A model generated the notes under the pieces. It saw nothing but the letters and a program-made list of their open reading frames with translations, was not told the origin of the DNA and searched no databases. A DNA stretch of 6,954 bases from Suilimivivens sp963638365 (lineage in GTDB: Bacteria; Bacillota; Clostridia; Lachnospirales; Lachnospiraceae): contig CAVHRK010000117.1 of the NCBI GenBank assembly GCA_963638365.1, positions 1 to 6,954 of the forward strand, read 5' to 3'. The first letter of the stretch is position 1. Every line of letters begins with the position of its first letter. This document shows positions 6,631 through 6,954 of this stretch, piece by piece. The translations under genes were made by a program, and so were the position numbers.

Positions 6631-6637
6631 AAAGGAG
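6631..6637 (+). promoter_or_regulatory. Ribosome binding site of the YjfB-family gene
   Basis: AAAGGAG lies 7 nt before the ATG at 6645, a strong Shine-Dalgarno with near-ideal spacing. It supports this short reading frame as a real gene. Confidence 0.8.
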
Positions 6638-6644
6638 AGATTCT

Positions 6645-6833
6645 ATGAATATTCCTGAATTATCTACCGCAATGGCAAATGTGAATCTGCAGAATCAGGT
6701 CGGAGTTGCTGTTTTAAGTAAGGCTCTCGATTCCACCGAACAATCCGGTTCCAGTCTCATCAATATGCTGGACCGCTCCATGGAGTTATCTGTGAATCCG
6801 AATATTGGCAGCAATTTTGATATGTACGTTTAA
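6645..6833 (+). CDS. YjfB-family small protein (putative motility protein)
   Basis: This 62-aa protein begins MNIPELSTAMANVNLQNQVG and ends SVNPNIGSNFDMYV. The short N-terminal I-x-x-L-S stretch, the central VAVLSKALD helix and the C-terminal VNPxxGxxFD pattern match the YjfB-type family found in Bacillus and Clostridia. That family is annotated as a putative motility protein from genomic association, with no established biochemical role that I know of. There is no signal peptide, membrane segment or cysteine, so it is probably cytoplasmic and mostly helical. It has its own promoter-like sequence, a strong ribosome site and a downstream hairpin terminator, and is divergent from the ftsEX operon, so it is probably monocistronic. 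No flagellar gene is seen in the window. The gene call is firm, the family call good and the function unknown. Confidence 0.85.
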   Translation: MNIPELSTAMANVNLQNQVGVAVLSKALDSTEQSGSSLINMLDRSMELSVNPNIGSNFDMYV

Positions 6834-6879
6834 GGGCAATTGACAGATCCCACATATGAATACCATGTATATAACGAAT

Positions 6880-6903
6880 AAGGACACGCATCTGCGTGTC
6901 CTT
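6880..6903. repeat. Near-palindromic hairpin after the YjfB-family gene
   Basis: The 11-bp arms AAGGACACGCA (6880-6890) and TGCGTGTCCTT (6893-6903) are perfect and separated by two bases, so the real loop would open a few pairs. The hairpin lies 46 nt after the stop codon. Only TT follows before CAG, so it is a weaker terminator candidate than the next hairpin. It may help termination or mRNA stability, or form one repeat unit with it. Confidence 0.6.
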
Positions 6904-6920
6904 CAGACTGTAGACAAACT

Positions 6921-6951
6921 TGGTGCTGGGCGTCATGCCCAGCACCATTTT
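6921..6951 (+). terminator. Probable rho-independent terminator
   Basis: A GC-rich 11-bp perfect stem, TGGTGCTGGGC (6921-6931) with GCCCAGCACCA (6937-6947), has a 5-nt loop GTCAT and is followed by TTTT (6948-6951). It lies 87 nt after the YjfB-family stop and should end that transcript. The T-run is short and the window ends just after it. Read the other way it could also terminate a convergent gene coming from the right. Confidence 0.7.
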
Positions 6952-6954
6952 CCC

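Noticed and set aside
6393..6644. Possible riboswitch or small RNA in the divergent intergenic region
   Set aside because: Apart from the inverted repeat at 6498-6539 I see no conserved riboswitch core or multi-helix arrangement, and there is no direct sign of a separate transcript.
6760..6948. Minus-strand 62-codon frame over the end of the YjfB-family gene
   Set aside because: It covers the terminator hairpins and the small gene in antisense and resembles no family.
1..6954. A novel defence system, mobile element or biosynthetic cluster
   Set aside because: All recognisable genes are envelope, division or regulatory housekeeping types. No transposase, recombinase, nuclease, toxin or CRISPR repeat is visible.

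Overview
The window looks like chromosomal DNA from an anaerobic Firmicute of the class Clostridia, most likely family Lachnospiraceae. This rests on the protein sequences (a PucR/CdaR-type regulator placed directly before ftsEX, an M23 hydrolase with a PcsB-like coiled coil, a YjfB-type small protein), purine-rich Shine-Dalgarno sites and AT-rich intergenic DNA. I cannot name the genus from sequence alone.

Positions 103-6341 hold six minus-strand genes read from right to left as one probable operon: a PucR-type helix-turn-helix regulator, ftsE, ftsX, a secreted M23 metallopeptidase with a long coiled coil, an S41 (C-terminal processing) protease with a PDZ domain, and a membrane-anchored SGNH-hydrolase-like protein. 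Junctions are tight: 19 nt, an 11-nt overlap, 16 nt, 31 nt and 1 nt. No hairpin terminator lies between them.

The operon reads as an envelope or division module. FtsE (ATPase) and FtsX (permease) form an ABC-type complex that works mechanically across the membrane rather than as a transporter. The next gene encodes a coiled-coil hydrolase of the kind FtsEX controls (EnvC in E. coli, PcsB in pneumococcus, CwlO in Bacillus). The S41 protease and the SGNH-like protein could trim or modify envelope components. The first gene may regulate the operon, but no ligand can be read from its sequence.

Positions 6342-6644 are the divergent intergenic region. It holds two 10-bp palindromes on the operon side, a perfect 12-bp inverted repeat near the middle, and a plausible promoter with a dyad over its -10 box on the right. 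From 6645 a 62-aa YjfB-family protein is read on the plus strand, followed by two hairpins, the second a probable terminator. The left edge (1-102) has no gene but holds hairpin-forming DNA, including a 12-mer that nearly matches the central intergenic repeat.

I found no mobile element gene, CRISPR array, tRNA, rRNA or defence system. The most unusual points are the SGNH-like protein lacking the usual catalytic serine block, the regulator leading the ftsEX operon, and the repeat-like intergenic hairpins.
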